The notes under the pieces are model-generated. The model did not search any database, had not been told where the DNA came from, and worked only from the letters and a program-made list of their open reading frames with translations. The position numbers and the translations under genes are program-made. From Bordetella parapertussis (GTDB lineage Bacteria; Pseudomonadota; Gammaproteobacteria; Burkholderiales; Burkholderiaceae_A): a stretch of 64,000 bases of DNA. The DNA is taken from the NCBI GenBank assembly GCA_945877235.1, contig CAMCRF010000003.1, positions 62,001 through 126,000 of the forward strand, given 5' to 3'. Below, one piece after another: positions 55,226 through 64,000 of the stretch (the first letter of the stretch is position 1; each line of letters opens with the position of its first letter).

Positions 55226-56413
55226 TTATTGTTGTTGGGGGATGTGTACCCATCCCTCCATGAGAATACGCGCGCTGCGGCTCATTTCAACCTGTTTGAC
55301 GACCCACTGCCCGTTCTCTATGCGGGCTTCTCCGCCGACGCGCAGTGTCCCGGAAGGATGACCGAATCGCGTGGCCTGTCGGGGCCCCCCGCCTGCTGCC
55401 AGGTTTACAAGCGTGCCCGGAATGGCTGCTGCAGTGCCAATGGCCACGGAGGCCGTGCCCATCATGGCGTGGTGAAGCTTGCCCATGGACATGGCCCTGA
55501 CGAGCAGGTCGATACCTTCAGCAGCGATCTGCTTGCCACTCGATGCGGTGTAGCTGTGTGGGGGCGCTACGAAGGCGACCTTCGGTGTGTGCTGACGGCT
55601 GCTCGCCTCCGATAGATCCTTGATGAGGCCCATCTTGAGTGCACCGTGCGCGCGAATACGCTCGAATCTCTCGAGGGCATCCGCGTCGTTGTTGATGGCC
55701 TCTTGCAGCTCCGTGCCGGTGTACCCAATCTCGGCTGCGTTCACGAAGACCGTAGGAATACCGGCGTTGATGAGTGTGGCTTGAAGGCTGCCGACCCCCG
55801 GCACGTCGAGTGTATCGACGAGATTTCCAGTGGGGAACATGGCCCCGCCCCCGTCCTCTTCATCTGCAGCAGGGTCCATGAATGCAATCTGAATCTCAGC
55901 AGCAGGAAAGGTGACCCCGTCGAGCTCGAAGTCGCCTGTCTCTTGAACCTGCCCATCGGTCATGGGGACACGCGCAATGATGGTCTTGCCGATATTGGCC
56001 TGCCAGATGCGCACCACGGCGTGACCGTTCTGAGGCACACGGCTCGGATCGACGAGGCCGTTGCGAATCGCGAAAGGCCCGACTGCAGCGGTCAGATTGC
56101 CGCAGTTGCCGCTCCAATCGACCAGGGCCTTGTCTATGGCGACCTGTCCAAAGAGGTAGTCGACATCGTGATCGGGCTGAGTGCTCTTCGAGAGAATGAC
56201 CGTCTTGCTGGTGCTGGAGGTGGCGGCGCCCATGCCGTCGATCTGCTTGCCGTAGGGGTCTGGACTGCCAATCACCCTCATCAGCAGTGCGTCACGTGAG
56301 GGGCCTGGCGTTTGGGCAGCCAAGGGCAGGTCGGTGAGTTTGAAGAAAACCCCCTTACTGGTTCCGCCACGCATGTAGGTGGCAGGAATGCGAACCTGAG
56401 GAAGATAGGTCAT
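55226..56413 (-). CDS. prpF: 2-methylaconitate cis-trans isomerase PrpF
   Basis: Isomerase of 395 residues that works with AcnD: it converts the trans-2-methylaconitate made by AcnD to the cis form for the methylcitrate cycle. PrpF blocks visible are PATYMRGGTSKGVFF at the start, SGNCGNLTAAVGPFAI around residue 105 and the HPSGTLRVGG segment near the end. Its ATG overlaps the acnD stop by 4 bp (ATGA) and follows an AAGGAGG site. Confidence 0.94.
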   Translation of the reverse strand: MTYLPQVRIPATYMRGGTSKGVFFKLTDLPLAAQTPGPSRDALLMRVIGSPDPYGKQIDGMGAATSSTSKTVILSKSTQPDHDVDYLFGQVAIDKALVDWSGNCGNLTAAVGPFAIRNGLVDPSRVPQNGHAVVRIWQANIGKTIIARVPMTDGQVQETGDFELDGVTFPAAEIQIAFMDPAADEEDGGGAMFPTGNLVDTLDVPGVGSLQATLINAGIPTVFVNAAEIGYTGTELQEAINNDADALERFERIRAHGALKMGLIKDLSEASSRQHTPKVAFVAPPHSYTASSGKQIAAEGIDLLVRAMSMGKLHHAMMGTASVAIGTAAAIPGTLVNLAAGGGPRQATRFGHPSGTLRVGGEARIENGQWVVKQVEMSRSARILMEGWVHIPQQQ

Positions 56414-59028
56414 GCAGCCTCCTTTGCACTGAGAAAGTCCTGCGCGAAACGCTGCAAGACCCCGCCGGCCTCGTAGATCGAGACCTCCTCTGCGGTGTCG
56501 AGGCGACATTGCACCGGCACCTCGACGCGCTCGCCTGAGCGACGGTGGATGACGAGAGTCAGCTGTGCACGTGGTGTCCGAGTGCCCACGACATCGAAGG
56601 TCTCTGTGCCGTCGAGCCCAAGCGTCTTTCGATTCACACCAGGCAGAAACTCGAGGGGCAGCACGCCCATGCCTACGAGATTCGTGCGGTGAATGCGCTC
56701 AAAGCCCTCGGCTACGATCACCTCCACACCTGCGAGCCGAACGCCCTTAGCAGCCCAATCTCGCGAGGAGCCTTGCCCATAGTCCGCGCCTGCAATGATG
56801 ATCAGGGGTTGAGCCCGATGCATGTAGGTTTCAATCGCCTCCCACATCCGCATCACTTGACCCTCTGGCTCAACGCGGGCAAGAGACCCCTTCTGTACCT
56901 GACCGTTGACAATCGCCATCTCGTTGACCAGCTGTGGGTTGGCGAAGGTGGCACGCTGCGCGGTGAGATGATCGCCGCGATGGGTTGCGTAGGAATTAAA
57001 GTCCTCCTCGGGCAGGCCCATTTTGGCCAGATACTCACCTGCCGCACTGTCGGCCAGAATCGCGTTCGATGGGGAGAGATGGTCTGTGGTGATGTTGTCG
57101 CCCAACAGCGCGAGGGGTCGCATGCCTGTGAGGGTGCGCGCTCCGGCGAGCGCCCCTTCCCAGTAAGGCGGGCGCCGAATGTAGGTGCTCTGCGAGCGCC
57201 AGTCATAGAGCGGGCTGGCGGAGCGAGCCTGCCCCTCTTGAATGGCAAACATGGGCTCGTAGACCTTGCGAAACTGGTCGGGCTTCACACTTGCCGCAAC
57301 GACGGCATCGATTTCTTCGTCGCTCGGCCAGAGGTCTTTCAAGCGAATCTCGGTGCCGGTGGCTGTGGTCCCGAGTACATCCTGTTCAATGTCGAACCGC
57401 ACCGTGCCAGCGATTGCGTAGGCCACCACCAACGGTGGAGAGGCCAAGAACGCCTGCTTGGCGTAGGGGTGAATGCGGCCATCAAAGTTTCGGTTACCTG
57501 AGAGCACTGCGGTGGCATACAGGTCGCGTTCAATGATCTCTTGTTGAATCTTGGGGTCCAGAGCGCCGCTCATGCCGTTGCAGGTGGTGCAGGCAAAGGC
57601 TACGATGCCAAAGCCGAGGGCCTCGAGGTCCTCGAGCAGGCCCGCCTCTCTCAGATAGAGTTCGACCACTTTAGAGCCCGGCGCCAGCGAGGACTTCACC
57701 CAAGGCTTGCGCAATAATCCCGCACGTCGAGCATTGCGCGCAAGCAGGCCCGCAGCGATGACATTCCGAGGATTGGATGTGTTGGTGCAGCTGGTGATGG
57801 CGGCAATGATCACAGCGCCGTCCGGCATGAGCCCTTGCGCCTCCTGTGCGCGAGCTTGTGCGAGGTTCTGCGCAATGCCACGCGATTGCAGCTCGCTTAC
57901 CGGTAGGCGCTTGTGTGGGTTTGAGGGCCCTGCCAGCGCACGCGTGACCGAAGAGAGATCGAAGCTCAGCGTGCGCTCGTAATGCGCCGACTGCAGGGCA
58001 TCGAACCAGAGCCCCGCTGTTTTGGCGTAAGTCTCTACTAGGGCGACCTGCTCTGGGCTGCGACCGGTGAGACGGAGGTAATCCAGAGTCTGATCGTCTA
58101 TTGAGAATAAGGCTGCGGTCGCGCCATATTCAGGCGCCATATTAGAGATGGTCGCGCGGTCTCCGATGCTGAGCGTTGCCGCACCCTCACCATAAAATTC
58201 CAGATAAGCCCCCACAACTTTTTGTTGACGCAGAAACTCCGTGAGCGCAAGCACCATATCGGTCGCCGTAATGCCGGGCTGCCGGCGCCCGGTAAGCTTC
58301 ACGCCAATCATCTCGGGAAGCCGCATCCACGATGCCCTTCCGAGCATGACATTTTCAGCCTCAAGGCCACCCACGCCAACGGCAATGACGCCCAAAGCGT
58401 CGACGTGGGGGGTGTGCGAGTCTGTGCCAACACATGTGTCTGGGTAAGCGAGGCCATGATCGTTATGGATGACGGGAGACATCTTCTCCAGGTTGATCTG
58501 GTGCATGATGCCGTTGCCCGCTGGAATGACATCTACATTGTCAAACGCAGTTTTTGTCCAGTTGATGAAATGAAAGCGGTCCTCGTTGCGTCGCTCTTCA
58601 ATGTCGCGGTTCTTTTGAAATGCATCGGGGTCGAAGCCGCCGCACTCCACAGCGAGTGAGTGGTCCACGATCAGTTGCACGGGCACCACGGGATTGACCT
58701 GGGCTGGGTCTCCGCCCATGTCTGCAATGGCATCGCGAAGCCCTGCCAAATCGACCAGTGCTGTCTGCCCAAGAATGTCGTGGCAGACCACGCGGGCCGG
58801 GAACCATGGAAAGTCCAAATCACGTCGGCGCTCAATGAGCTGAACAAGGCAGGCGCGCACGATCTCTGGCTGCGCTCGGCGCACGATGTTCTCTGCGTGA
58901 ATGCGGGCTGTGTAAGGTAGAGAGTCCCAGGCACCAGGCTGAATGTCGTTGACGGCTGACTGCGCATCAAAGTAATCGAGTCCGGTCTGAGCCAGTGGCT
59001 TGCGGTATTGCGAGGGAGTGGGAGTCAT
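56410..59028 (-). CDS. acnD: 2-methylcitrate dehydratase, Fe/S-dependent (AcnD)
   Basis: Aconitase-family enzyme of 872 residues that dehydrates 2-methylcitrate. The [4Fe-4S] ligands appear in AITSCTNTSNPRN and FACTTCNGMSG. VGTDSHTPHVDALGV and YGQGSSRDWAAKG are active-site blocks. Presence of prpF next door identifies the AcnD type rather than AcnA or PrpD. It lies 8 bp after prpC. Confidence 0.94.
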   Translation of the reverse strand: MTPTPSQYRKPLAQTGLDYFDAQSAVNDIQPGAWDSLPYTARIHAENIVRRAQPEIVRACLVQLIERRRDLDFPWFPARVVCHDILGQTALVDLAGLRDAIADMGGDPAQVNPVVPVQLIVDHSLAVECGGFDPDAFQKNRDIEERRNEDRFHFINWTKTAFDNVDVIPAGNGIMHQINLEKMSPVIHNDHGLAYPDTCVGTDSHTPHVDALGVIAVGVGGLEAENVMLGRASWMRLPEMIGVKLTGRRQPGITATDMVLALTEFLRQQKVVGAYLEFYGEGAATLSIGDRATISNMAPEYGATAALFSIDDQTLDYLRLTGRSPEQVALVETYAKTAGLWFDALQSAHYERTLSFDLSSVTRALAGPSNPHKRLPVSELQSRGIAQNLAQARAQEAQGLMPDGAVIIAAITSCTNTSNPRNVIAAGLLARNARRAGLLRKPWVKSSLAPGSKVVELYLREAGLLEDLEALGFGIVAFACTTCNGMSGALDPKIQQEIIERDLYATAVLSGNRNFDGRIHPYAKQAFLASPPLVVAYAIAGTVRFDIEQDVLGTTATGTEIRLKDLWPSDEEIDAVVAASVKPDQFRKVYEPMFAIQEGQARSASPLYDWRSQSTYIRRPPYWEGALAGARTLTGMRPLALLGDNITTDHLSPSNAILADSAAGEYLAKMGLPEEDFNSYATHRGDHLTAQRATFANPQLVNEMAIVNGQVQKGSLARVEPEGQVMRMWEAIETYMHRAQPLIIIAGADYGQGSSRDWAAKGVRLAGVEVIVAEGFERIHRTNLVGMGVLPLEFLPGVNRKTLGLDGTETFDVVGTRTPRAQLTLVIHRRSGERVEVPVQCRLDTAEEVSIYEAGGVLQRFAQDFLSAKEAA

Positions 59029-59036
59029 AAGGGGGC

Positions 59037-60197
59037 TTATGGGCGCTGATGGATAGGGACGAAGGCCTGGTCGTCGGGGCCGATGTAGTTCGCACTTGGG
59101 CGAATGATCTTGCCGTCTATGCGCTGCTCAATGATGTGTGCAGACCATCCAGAAGTTCTGGAGATGACGAAGATGGGCGTGAACATGGCGGTAGGCACCC
59201 CCATCATGTGGTAGCTGACTGCGCTGAACCAGTCGAGATTGGGAAACATCTTCTTGATGTCCCACATGACTGCCTCCAGTCGCTCCGCAATTTGGAACAT
59301 TTTCATGTCGTTCGCCTGTGCAGAGAGGTCACGCGCCACCTCTTTGATGACCTTATTGCGAGGGTCACTCACCGTATAGACCGGGTGACCAAAGCCAATT
59401 ACGACCTCCTTGTTTTCAACGCGACGGCGGATATCAGCCTCAGCCGCATCGGGCGACTCGTATCGCTTCTGTACCTCGAAAGCGACCTCGTTTGCTCCGC
59501 CGTGCTTTGGTCCCCGCAGCGCGCCAATGGCGCCGGAGACCGCAGAGTAAATGTCGGACCCAGTGCCTGCGATGACCCGACCTGTAAAGGTTGAGGCATT
59601 GAATTCGTGCTCGGCGTAGAGGTTGAGCGAGATGTGCATGGCCTTGACCCACTCCTCAGGGGGAGGAGTGCCGTGCAGAAGGTGCAGGAGGTGCCCGCCA
59701 ATCGAGTCGTCGTCCGTTTGTACATCGATTGCACGCCCATTGTGGCTGTAGTGATACCAGTAGAGCAGCATGCTGCCCAAGGAAGCCATGAGGCGATCTG
59801 CAATATCGCGTGCACCAGGGGTGTTGTGGTCGTCTTTCTCAGGGAGCACACAGCCAAGCGCAGAGACCCCCGTGCGCATGACGTCCATGGGGTGAGCAGA
59901 GGCGGGCAGTGACTCGAGAACAGCCATGACGGCAGATGGCAGGCCACGGAGGGCCATGAGTTTTTTCTTGTAGCCAGCGAGCTCTGCGACATTGGGGAGT
60001 TTGCCGTGGACCAGAAGGTGGGCAATCTCCTCAAATTCGCAAACTGCTGCGAGGTCCAAAATATCGTAGCCACGGTAGGCGAGGTCGTTACCCGTGCGCC
60101 CCACGGTGCACAAGGCCGTATTGCCAGCGGTCACGCCCGATAAGGCAACAGACTTCTTTACTTTTGGGGTGGCGGGCGTTGCGGTCTCTGCAGACAT
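59037..60197 (-). CDS. prpC: 2-methylcitrate synthase
   Basis: Condenses propionyl-CoA with oxaloacetate. The 386-residue citrate-synthase-family protein has the short [17 protein letters not shown] start typical of Prp[17 protein letters not shown] and GPKHGGANE with the catalytic histidine, [14 protein letters not shown], and an aspartate region near [11 protein letters not shown]. Its ATG overlaps the prpB stop by one base. Confidence 0.95.
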   Translation of the reverse strand: MSAETATPATPKVKKSVALSGVTAGNTALCTVGRTGNDLAYRGYDILDLAAVCEFEEIAHLLVHGKLPNVAELAGYKKKLMALRGLPSAVMAVLESLPASAHPMDVMRTGVSALGCVLPEKDDHNTPGARDIADRLMASLGSMLLYWYHYSHNGRAIDVQTDDDSIGGHLLHLLHGTPPPEEWVKAMHISLNLYAEHEFNASTFTGRVIAGTGSDIYSAVSGAIGALRGPKHGGANEVAFEVQKRYESPDAAEADIRRRVENKEVVIGFGHPVYTVSDPRNKVIKEVARDLSAQANDMKMFQIAERLEAVMWDIKKMFPNLDWFSAVSYHMMGVPTAMFTPIFVISRTSGWSAHIIEQRIDGKIIRPSANYIGPDDQAFVPIHQRP

Positions 60198-61099
60198 TAT
60201 TCAGATCCTTTCGGTTGGGATTGATTGAAGAGGGCGTCCAGCTTGTTTTCGAAGTCCCAGTAGCCAATGGCGTCGTAGAGTTCTTGACGGGTTTGCATGA
60301 GCGGGAGAACTTGCTTCTGGGTGCCATCGCGGCGAATCGCCTCGTAGACTGCCTGCGCCGCCTTGTTCATGGCCCGGAAGGCTGAGAGCGGGTAGAGCAC
60401 CATGGCAACCCCGGCGCTGCGCAGCTCGTCCGTGGTGTAGAGCGGTGTAGCCCCAAACTCGGTGATGTTGGCCAAGACGGGCACCTTTACGGCTTTTACA
60501 AATTGCTCGTACATGGGGAGCTCGGTCATGGCCTCGGGGAAGATGGCATCGGCGCCTGCCTCAACACAGGCGCAGGCACGGTCGATGGCGGCTTGTAGCC
60601 CCTCGACAGCGAGTGCGTCCGTGCGGGCCATGATCACAAAACCATCATCGGTGCGCGCATCAACTGCCGCCTTCACGCGGTCGACCATTTCTTGCTGTGT
60701 CACGATCGCCTTGCCCGGCCGATGACCGCACCGCTTGGCGCCGACCTGATCCTCGATGTGCATGGCCGCCCCGCCAGCCTTAATGAGGCTCTTGGTGGTG
60801 CGGGCAATATTGAACGCAGAGGCGCCAAAGCCAGTATCAACGTCCACGAGCAAGGGAACATCGCAGACGTCCGTGATGCGACGGACGTCCGTCAGTACAT
60901 CATCGAGCCCGGAGATGCCCAGATCGGGAAGGCCCAGGCTGCCAGCGGCAACACCGCCTCCAGATAAATAGATAGCTTTGTAGCCGGCACGCTTTGCGAG
61001 CAGTGCATGGTTGGCATTGATTGCACCAATGACTTGAAGGGGCGATTCCTCGGCCAGGGCGAGACGGAATCGCGCTCCGGCGGATGGTGACTGCGACAT
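60197..61099 (-). CDS. prpB: 2-methylisocitrate lyase
   Basis: Cleaves 2-methylisocitrate to pyruvate and succinate. The 300-residue protein has KRCGH with Cys at about residue 124, DVDTGFGAS at about 86-94 and the conserved HIEDQVG. It is the first gene of prpB-prpC-acnD-prpF-prpE; the upstream LysR gene ends 102 bp before it. The other Cys-containing superfamily member in this window is at 23442-24302. Confidence 0.95.
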   Translation of the reverse strand: MSQSPSAGARFRLALAEESPLQVIGAINANHALLAKRAGYKAIYLSGGGVAAGSLGLPDLGISGLDDVLTDVRRITDVCDVPLLVDVDTGFGASAFNIARTTKSLIKAGGAAMHIEDQVGAKRCGHRPGKAIVTQQEMVDRVKAAVDARTDDGFVIMARTDALAVEGLQAAIDRACACVEAGADAIFPEAMTELPMYEQFVKAVKVPVLANITEFGATPLYTTDELRSAGVAMVLYPLSAFRAMNKAAQAVYEAIRRDGTQKQVLPLMQTRQELYDAIGYWDFENKLDALFNQSQPKGSE

Positions 61100-61115
61100 G
61101 GTGAGACCTCCTGTG

Positions 61116-61178
61116 CCTCATTGAGATGCAGACACTCTAGGAGGCTTCGGTGCCTTTGGGAATTCCTCATTTCGAGAT
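61116..61178. promoter_or_regulatory. Repeated CCTCATT...GAGAT sites before prpB
   Basis: CCTCATTGAGAT (61116-61127), whose core CTCA-T-TGAG is a palindrome, recurs with two extra bases as CCTCATTTCGAGAT (61165-61178) about 49 bp away. Both lie between the LysR gene and prpB, where a LysR-type regulator would bind. Confidence 0.35.
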
Positions 61179-61201
61179 TAGCCTTCTTGAAACACGAAGG
61201 C

Positions 61202-62101
61202 TCAGGGGTGCTGGTGTCTCAGAAAGTCAAAAAGGGTTCGTGCGGCTGGCAGGAGGGGGCCACCGTGGAGCGCGCAAAGGGATACCGTTCGGTGATCTTG
61301 AACGCCCTCAAGCGGGAGCAGGCGGATGGGCAGGAGCTGGCTGTAGCGTTGGGCGATGCGAGAGGGCAGAACCGTAATGCCCAAGCCGGCCGCCACGAGC
61401 TCCGCAAGGGCATCGAAGCCCTTGGCACGCACCCGCACGCGCAGGCTTCTGCCCTCTGAGCGTGCCATGTCTCCGAGCCACTCAGCAATTGCGCCCCCCT
61501 CTTGGAGTAAGATGAGGTCCTGCGCGAGCAATTGATCACGGCTGAGCCGGCGAACCCTACGCCAGGGCTCTTGGGAGGGTACGGCTGCGAGAAGCTGATC
61601 CTGGTAATACGGAACCGACATGAGCTCAGAGCGAATGGCGTCGCTTGAAAGCACACCGATGTCGGCTTGTCCCTCTGCCACGAGGGTTTGAATTTCACGG
61701 CTGTTGTGTTCGGAGAGATCGATGCGTATGCCGGGCTGGGACTGAAGGAACGCTGCCAGGTCGGTGGGAAGGACGGCTGCAATGGAGCTCATGTTGGCAA
61801 CGACCCTTACATGCCCGGTCACACCTTGTAGGTGATCTTCCAGCTCAAGTCCCATTTGGGATAGCTCTTGTTCGATGGCGCGGGCGCGCAGCGCCACCAG
61901 TCGGCCCGCCTCAGTGAGCTGTGTTCCCCGCGCTTGACGCTCAAGTAGCGTAACACCCAGCACCTCCTCGAGCTGTCGCAGTCGGGTACTGGCTGCTCCC
62001 AGTGCGAGGTGGCACTGCGCGGCAGCCTGCGTAATAGACCCCGTCTGTGACACGGCCAGCAGCAGCCGTAGGCTTGCGAGGTCAATGCGATGACTGTTCA
62101 A
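61202..62101 (-). CDS. LysR-family transcriptional regulator
   Basis: A 299-residue regulator with an N-terminal winged helix (LRLLLAVSQTGSITQAAAQC, LEEVLGVTLLERQARG) and a ligand-binding C-terminal part (GHVRVVANMSSIAAVLPTDL). The start is a TTG at 62101 whose last bases form the overlap with the previous stop (TTGA); it gives the expected N-terminus, with no ATG in range. Position 102 bp before prpB on the same strand makes it a candidate prp regulator, although it may instead be co-transcribed with DUF1841. Confidence 0.88.
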   Translation of the reverse strand: MNSHRIDLASLRLLLAVSQTGSITQAAAQCHLALGAASTRLRQLEEVLGVTLLERQARGTQLTEAGRLVALRARAIEQELSQMGLELEDHLQGVTGHVRVVANMSSIAAVLPTDLAAFLQSQPGIRIDLSEHNSREIQTLVAEGQADIGVLSSDAIRSELMSVPYYQDQLLAAVPSQEPWRRVRRLSRDQLLAQDLILLQEGGAIAEWLGDMARSEGRSLRVRVRAKGFDALAELVAAGLGITVLPSRIAQRYSQLLPIRLLPLEGVQDHRTVSLCALHGGPLLPAARTLFDFLRHQHP

Positions 62102-62532
62102 CGGCTGTCTCTGGCCCAGCGCTGCAGTTGTTCGACATACCGCTGTGCATCGGGCGGCAGCCCTTGCCGTTGAGACTCCCAAAGCATTTCTCCGAGTGCC
62201 TCCATAGCCTGATGCATGGCGTCGTGCATGCTGCCGCAGCGCACTGCGAGTGCATGAATGGCATCGCGCACACCGGGCGGTTGATCAATGCTCATCTGTT
62301 CGCTCAGCGAGAGGTGCATGGCAAGATGCAAGAAGGGATTGGTCTGGCCTTGCTCAATCGAGAAGTCGCGAGAATAGGCCTCGGGGTCTTCGAGTATGGC
62401 GTGGTACTCCGGGTGCTCGCGTATCCAGTCGGAGGCCATGAGCTCGAGTGCCTCGAGCGGCACTCCTGTCTGAGTCTTTGCCCACGTTGAGACAAAGAAT
62501 GTGCGGACTTCGTCACGACTAGGATTAAACAT
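62098..62532 (-). CDS. DUF1841 family protein
   Basis: A 144-residue, mostly helical soluble protein of unknown function. It begins [17 protein letters not shown] and has NPFLHLAMHLSLSEQ, blocks seen in the DUF1841 family, which is common next to nth in betaproteobacteria. No catalytic motif stands out beyond several histidines. It overlaps nth by 8 bp and the LysR gene by 4 bp. Confidence 0.82.
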   Translation of the reverse strand: MFNPSRDEVRTFFVSTWAKTQTGVPLEALELMASDWIREHPEYHAILEDPEAYSRDFSIEQGQTNPFLHLAMHLSLSEQMSIDQPPGVRDAIHALAVRCGSMHDAMHQAMEALGEMLWESQRQGLPPDAQRYVEQLQRWARDSR

Positions 62533-63169
62533 CGATTGCCTTCGTCTTGCGCTTGAAGTCGCAGAGATCGTGAATGAGACAGCCTGGGCACTCGGGCTTT
62601 CGGGCCTTGCAGGTGTAACGACCATGCAGAATCAGCCAGTGATGGGCATGGAGTCGAAAGCCTTCAGGGACAAGTCGCTCCAGTCTTTTCTCCACCTCAG
62701 TGACTGTCTTGCCGGGTGCAATACCCGTTCGATTCGAGACGCGAAAGATGTGGGTATCGACTGCAAAGGTCTCCCATCCAAATGCCGTGTTGAGCACGAC
62801 ATTGGCCGTCTTGCGTCCCACGCCGGGCAGGGCCTCGAGTGCTTCCCGGTCCTCTGGCACCTCGCCGGCATGGAGCGTAAGAAGCTGCTCACAGGTCTTG
62901 ATGAGGTTCGCTGCTTTATTCCGATAGAGGCCAATAGATGAGATCTCTTGTCGAACCCGTGACTCACCCAGGGTGAGCAGGCCAGCGGGCGTGTTTGCGA
63001 GGGCAAACAATCGACGAGTGACCTTGTTAACCGACACGTCTGTCGCCTGGGCAGACAGGAGCACCGCGACCAGGAGTTCGAAGGGAGAGTGATACTCGAG
63101 CTCGGTCTTGGGCTCTGGGTTTACGGTCTGAAGCCGCAGGAAAATCTCACGCCGCCTCTGTGCGTTCAT
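62525..63169 (-). CDS. nth: Endonuclease III
   Basis: DNA glycosylase and AP lyase for oxidised pyrimidines. The 214-residue protein has [13 protein letters not shown], the helix-hairpin-helix [14 protein letters not shown] with catalytic lysine, the aspartate in [11 protein letters not shown] and the C-terminal [4Fe-4S] loop [17 protein letters not shown]. Its start overlaps the ferredoxin gene stop by 4 bp. Confidence 0.96.
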   Translation of the reverse strand: MNAQRRREIFLRLQTVNPEPKTELEYHSPFELLVAVLLSAQATDVSVNKVTRRLFALANTPAGLLTLGESRVRQEISSIGLYRNKAANLIKTCEQLLTLHAGEVPEDREALEALPGVGRKTANVVLNTAFGWETFAVDTHIFRVSNRTGIAPGKTVTEVEKRLERLVPEGFRLHAHHWLILHGRYTCKARKPECPGCLIHDLCDFKRKTKAIDV

Positions 63170-63822
63170 GGGCTGAGTCGCCGCTTTGCAGCCCTGGCCA
63201 TTGCTGCTGCCAGAATGGCCTTCTTTTTGTCGTTGGCGATAGCACCCTCTGTGCTCTCTGTGGCCAAGCGCGTGCGACGAGCCTGACGCCGATCAAAACG
63301 CAAGCGAGCCTGCGCGGCAGCGGTGGAATCCCAATGGATTGGCGTCGAGGGAGTCAGCATGTCAATGCAGTCGACGGGGCAGACCGGGACACAGAGCGCA
63401 CAGCCCGTGCAGTCCGCCTCGAGCACCGTGTGCATGCGCTTGAAGGCCCCTGCGATGGCGTCGACTGGGCAGGCCTCGAGGCAGAGCACACACCCGATGC
63501 AGTCTGCTTCCCGAATGTAGGCGAGCTGCATGGGACCCTCAAGGCCACAGGATGGGTCGAGTAGGGTCTCGGGGATACCGGTTAGGGCAGCGATGGCCGC
63601 AATACCCGCCTGTCCTCCGGGCGGACATCGATTGATACTGGCCTCTTCCGCTGCAATTGCCTCTGCGTAAGGACGGCATGCGGGGTATCCACACCGCTGA
63701 CATTGCGTCTGCGGGAGGATCTGATCGATTGCAAGCATCAGTGCGCTTCGGTCCGAAGCGCCTTGGCTTGCGTTAGGACTTGGCGTTTCGCTTTCGGCTG
63801 TTGGCGTCAGGGCTGGGCTCAT
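63166..63822 (-). CDS. rnfB: RnfB-like ferredoxin
   Basis: Soluble iron-sulfur protein of 218 residues. An Fe-S domain with [16 protein letters not shown] plus a later CPPGG is followed by two [4Fe-4S] ferredoxin motifs ([24 protein letters not shown]). It lacks the hydrophobic N-terminal anchor of classical RnfB and no other rnf genes are here, so it is the stand-alone betaproteobacterial type, paired with nth. The ATG at 63822 lies inside the end of the depolymerase gene (50 bp overlap). Confidence 0.87.
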   Translation of the reverse strand: MSPALTPTAESETPSPNASQGASDRSALMLAIDQILPQTQCQRCGYPACRPYAEAIAAEEASINRCPPGGQAGIAAIAALTGIPETLLDPSCGLEGPMQLAYIREADCIGCVLCLEACPVDAIAGAFKRMHTVLEADCTGCALCVPVCPVDCIDMLTPSTPIHWDSTAAAQARLRFDRRQARRTRLATESTEGAIANDKKKAILAAAMARAAKRRLSP

Positions 63823-64000
63823 GTTCAGCAATAAAGGCTGCGATCTTCGGGGCAACGATGGTTCTCCATCGACGGCCACTGAATATGCCGTAATGGCCCG
63901 CTCCCTGAATAGTCTCATGCCGCTTGTGCTTGCTCGGTATTCCGGAACAGAGTTCATGCGCAGCCCGCGTCTGGCCCGGCCCAGAGATATCGTCGAGTTC
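63773..64000 (-). CDS. phaZ: Polyhydroxyalkanoate depolymerase, C-terminal end only
   Basis: A partial reading frame, 75 residues plus stop, runs from the right window edge to a TAA at 63773-63775. Translation gives [18 protein letters not shown] and [17 protein letters not shown], which resemble the C-terminus of intracellular poly(3-hydroxybutyrate) depolymerases, including the histidine of the catalytic triad in GHYG. The rest of the gene lies beyond the window. Its last 50 bp overlap the rnfB-like gene in another frame. Confidence 0.8.
   Translation of the reverse strand, partial: ELDDISGPGQTRAAHELCSGIPSKHKRHETIQGAGHYGIFSGRRWRTIVAPKIAAFIAEHEPSPDANSRKRNAKS

Overview
The window is a gene-dense piece of a betaproteobacterial (very probably Burkholderiales) chromosome. 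The evidence is gene order: tkt-gap-pgk-pyk-fba-pur, a fur/bamE-dapB block, recN-nadK-hrcA-hemH, grpE-dnaK-dnaJ, phaZ-rnfB-nth and the AcnD/PrpF-type methylcitrate operon are all arrangements typical of that group. G+C is moderately high and even across the window. I saw no tRNA, rRNA, CRISPR array, transposase, integrase or phage gene. No gene-free stretch exceeds about 160 bp, and many genes overlap their neighbours by 1-13 bp in operons or at their 3' ends.

Layout. 1-10302 (+): glycolysis/Calvin-type carbon genes (tkt, cut by the left edge; gap, pgk, pyk, fba), then purine synthesis (an in-frame purC-purE fusion, purK) and the tRNA threonylcarbamoyl gene. 10247-14904 (-): exported rhodanese, a branched-chain-amino-acid-type ABC binding protein with two permeases but no ATPase, and a HIT-GNAT fusion. 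15000-17020: hydroxypyruvate isomerase, msrA, pdxH. 17159-20034 (+): rubrerythrin, a CCG-type iron-sulfur protein, DUF3501 and DUF2237 genes, a likely redox module. 20109-26310 (+): an NMT1/SsuA-type ABC transporter with a Cys-containing isocitrate-lyase-family enzyme and a LeuC/LeuD-like hydratase pair, which looks like an uncharacterised catabolic island. 26336-28264 (+): MBL hydrolase, ferredoxin-NADP reductase, greB. 28230-32663 (-): livHMGF plus a Rossmann-fold protein. 32762-34813 (-): cytochrome c and ilvD. 34876-38177 (+): lgt, a crotonase and a malonyl-CoA-synthetase-like ligase. 38174-39482 (-): TauE/SafE exporter, zapA and a zapB-like gene. 39519-43522: DsbD-family reductase, fur (-), bamE, dapB. 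43486-49353: recN, nadK (-), hrcA, hemH (+), a glycosyltransferase (-). 49507-53269 (+): grpE-dnaK-dnaJ with two sigma-32-like promoters. 53292-61099 (-): complete prpBC-acnD-prpFE propionate operon. 61202-64000 (-): LysR regulator, DUF1841, nth, rnfB-like ferredoxin and the 3' end of a PHA depolymerase gene that is cut by the right edge.

How it fits together: much of the window is central and housekeeping metabolism. The two most interesting accessory units are the rubrerythrin redox module and the transporter/lyase/hydratase island. If the island's lyase works like 2,3-dimethylmalate lyase it would release propionate, which the prp operon 30 kb away could consume. Product names rest on motifs and family resemblance read by eye; no database search was possible.
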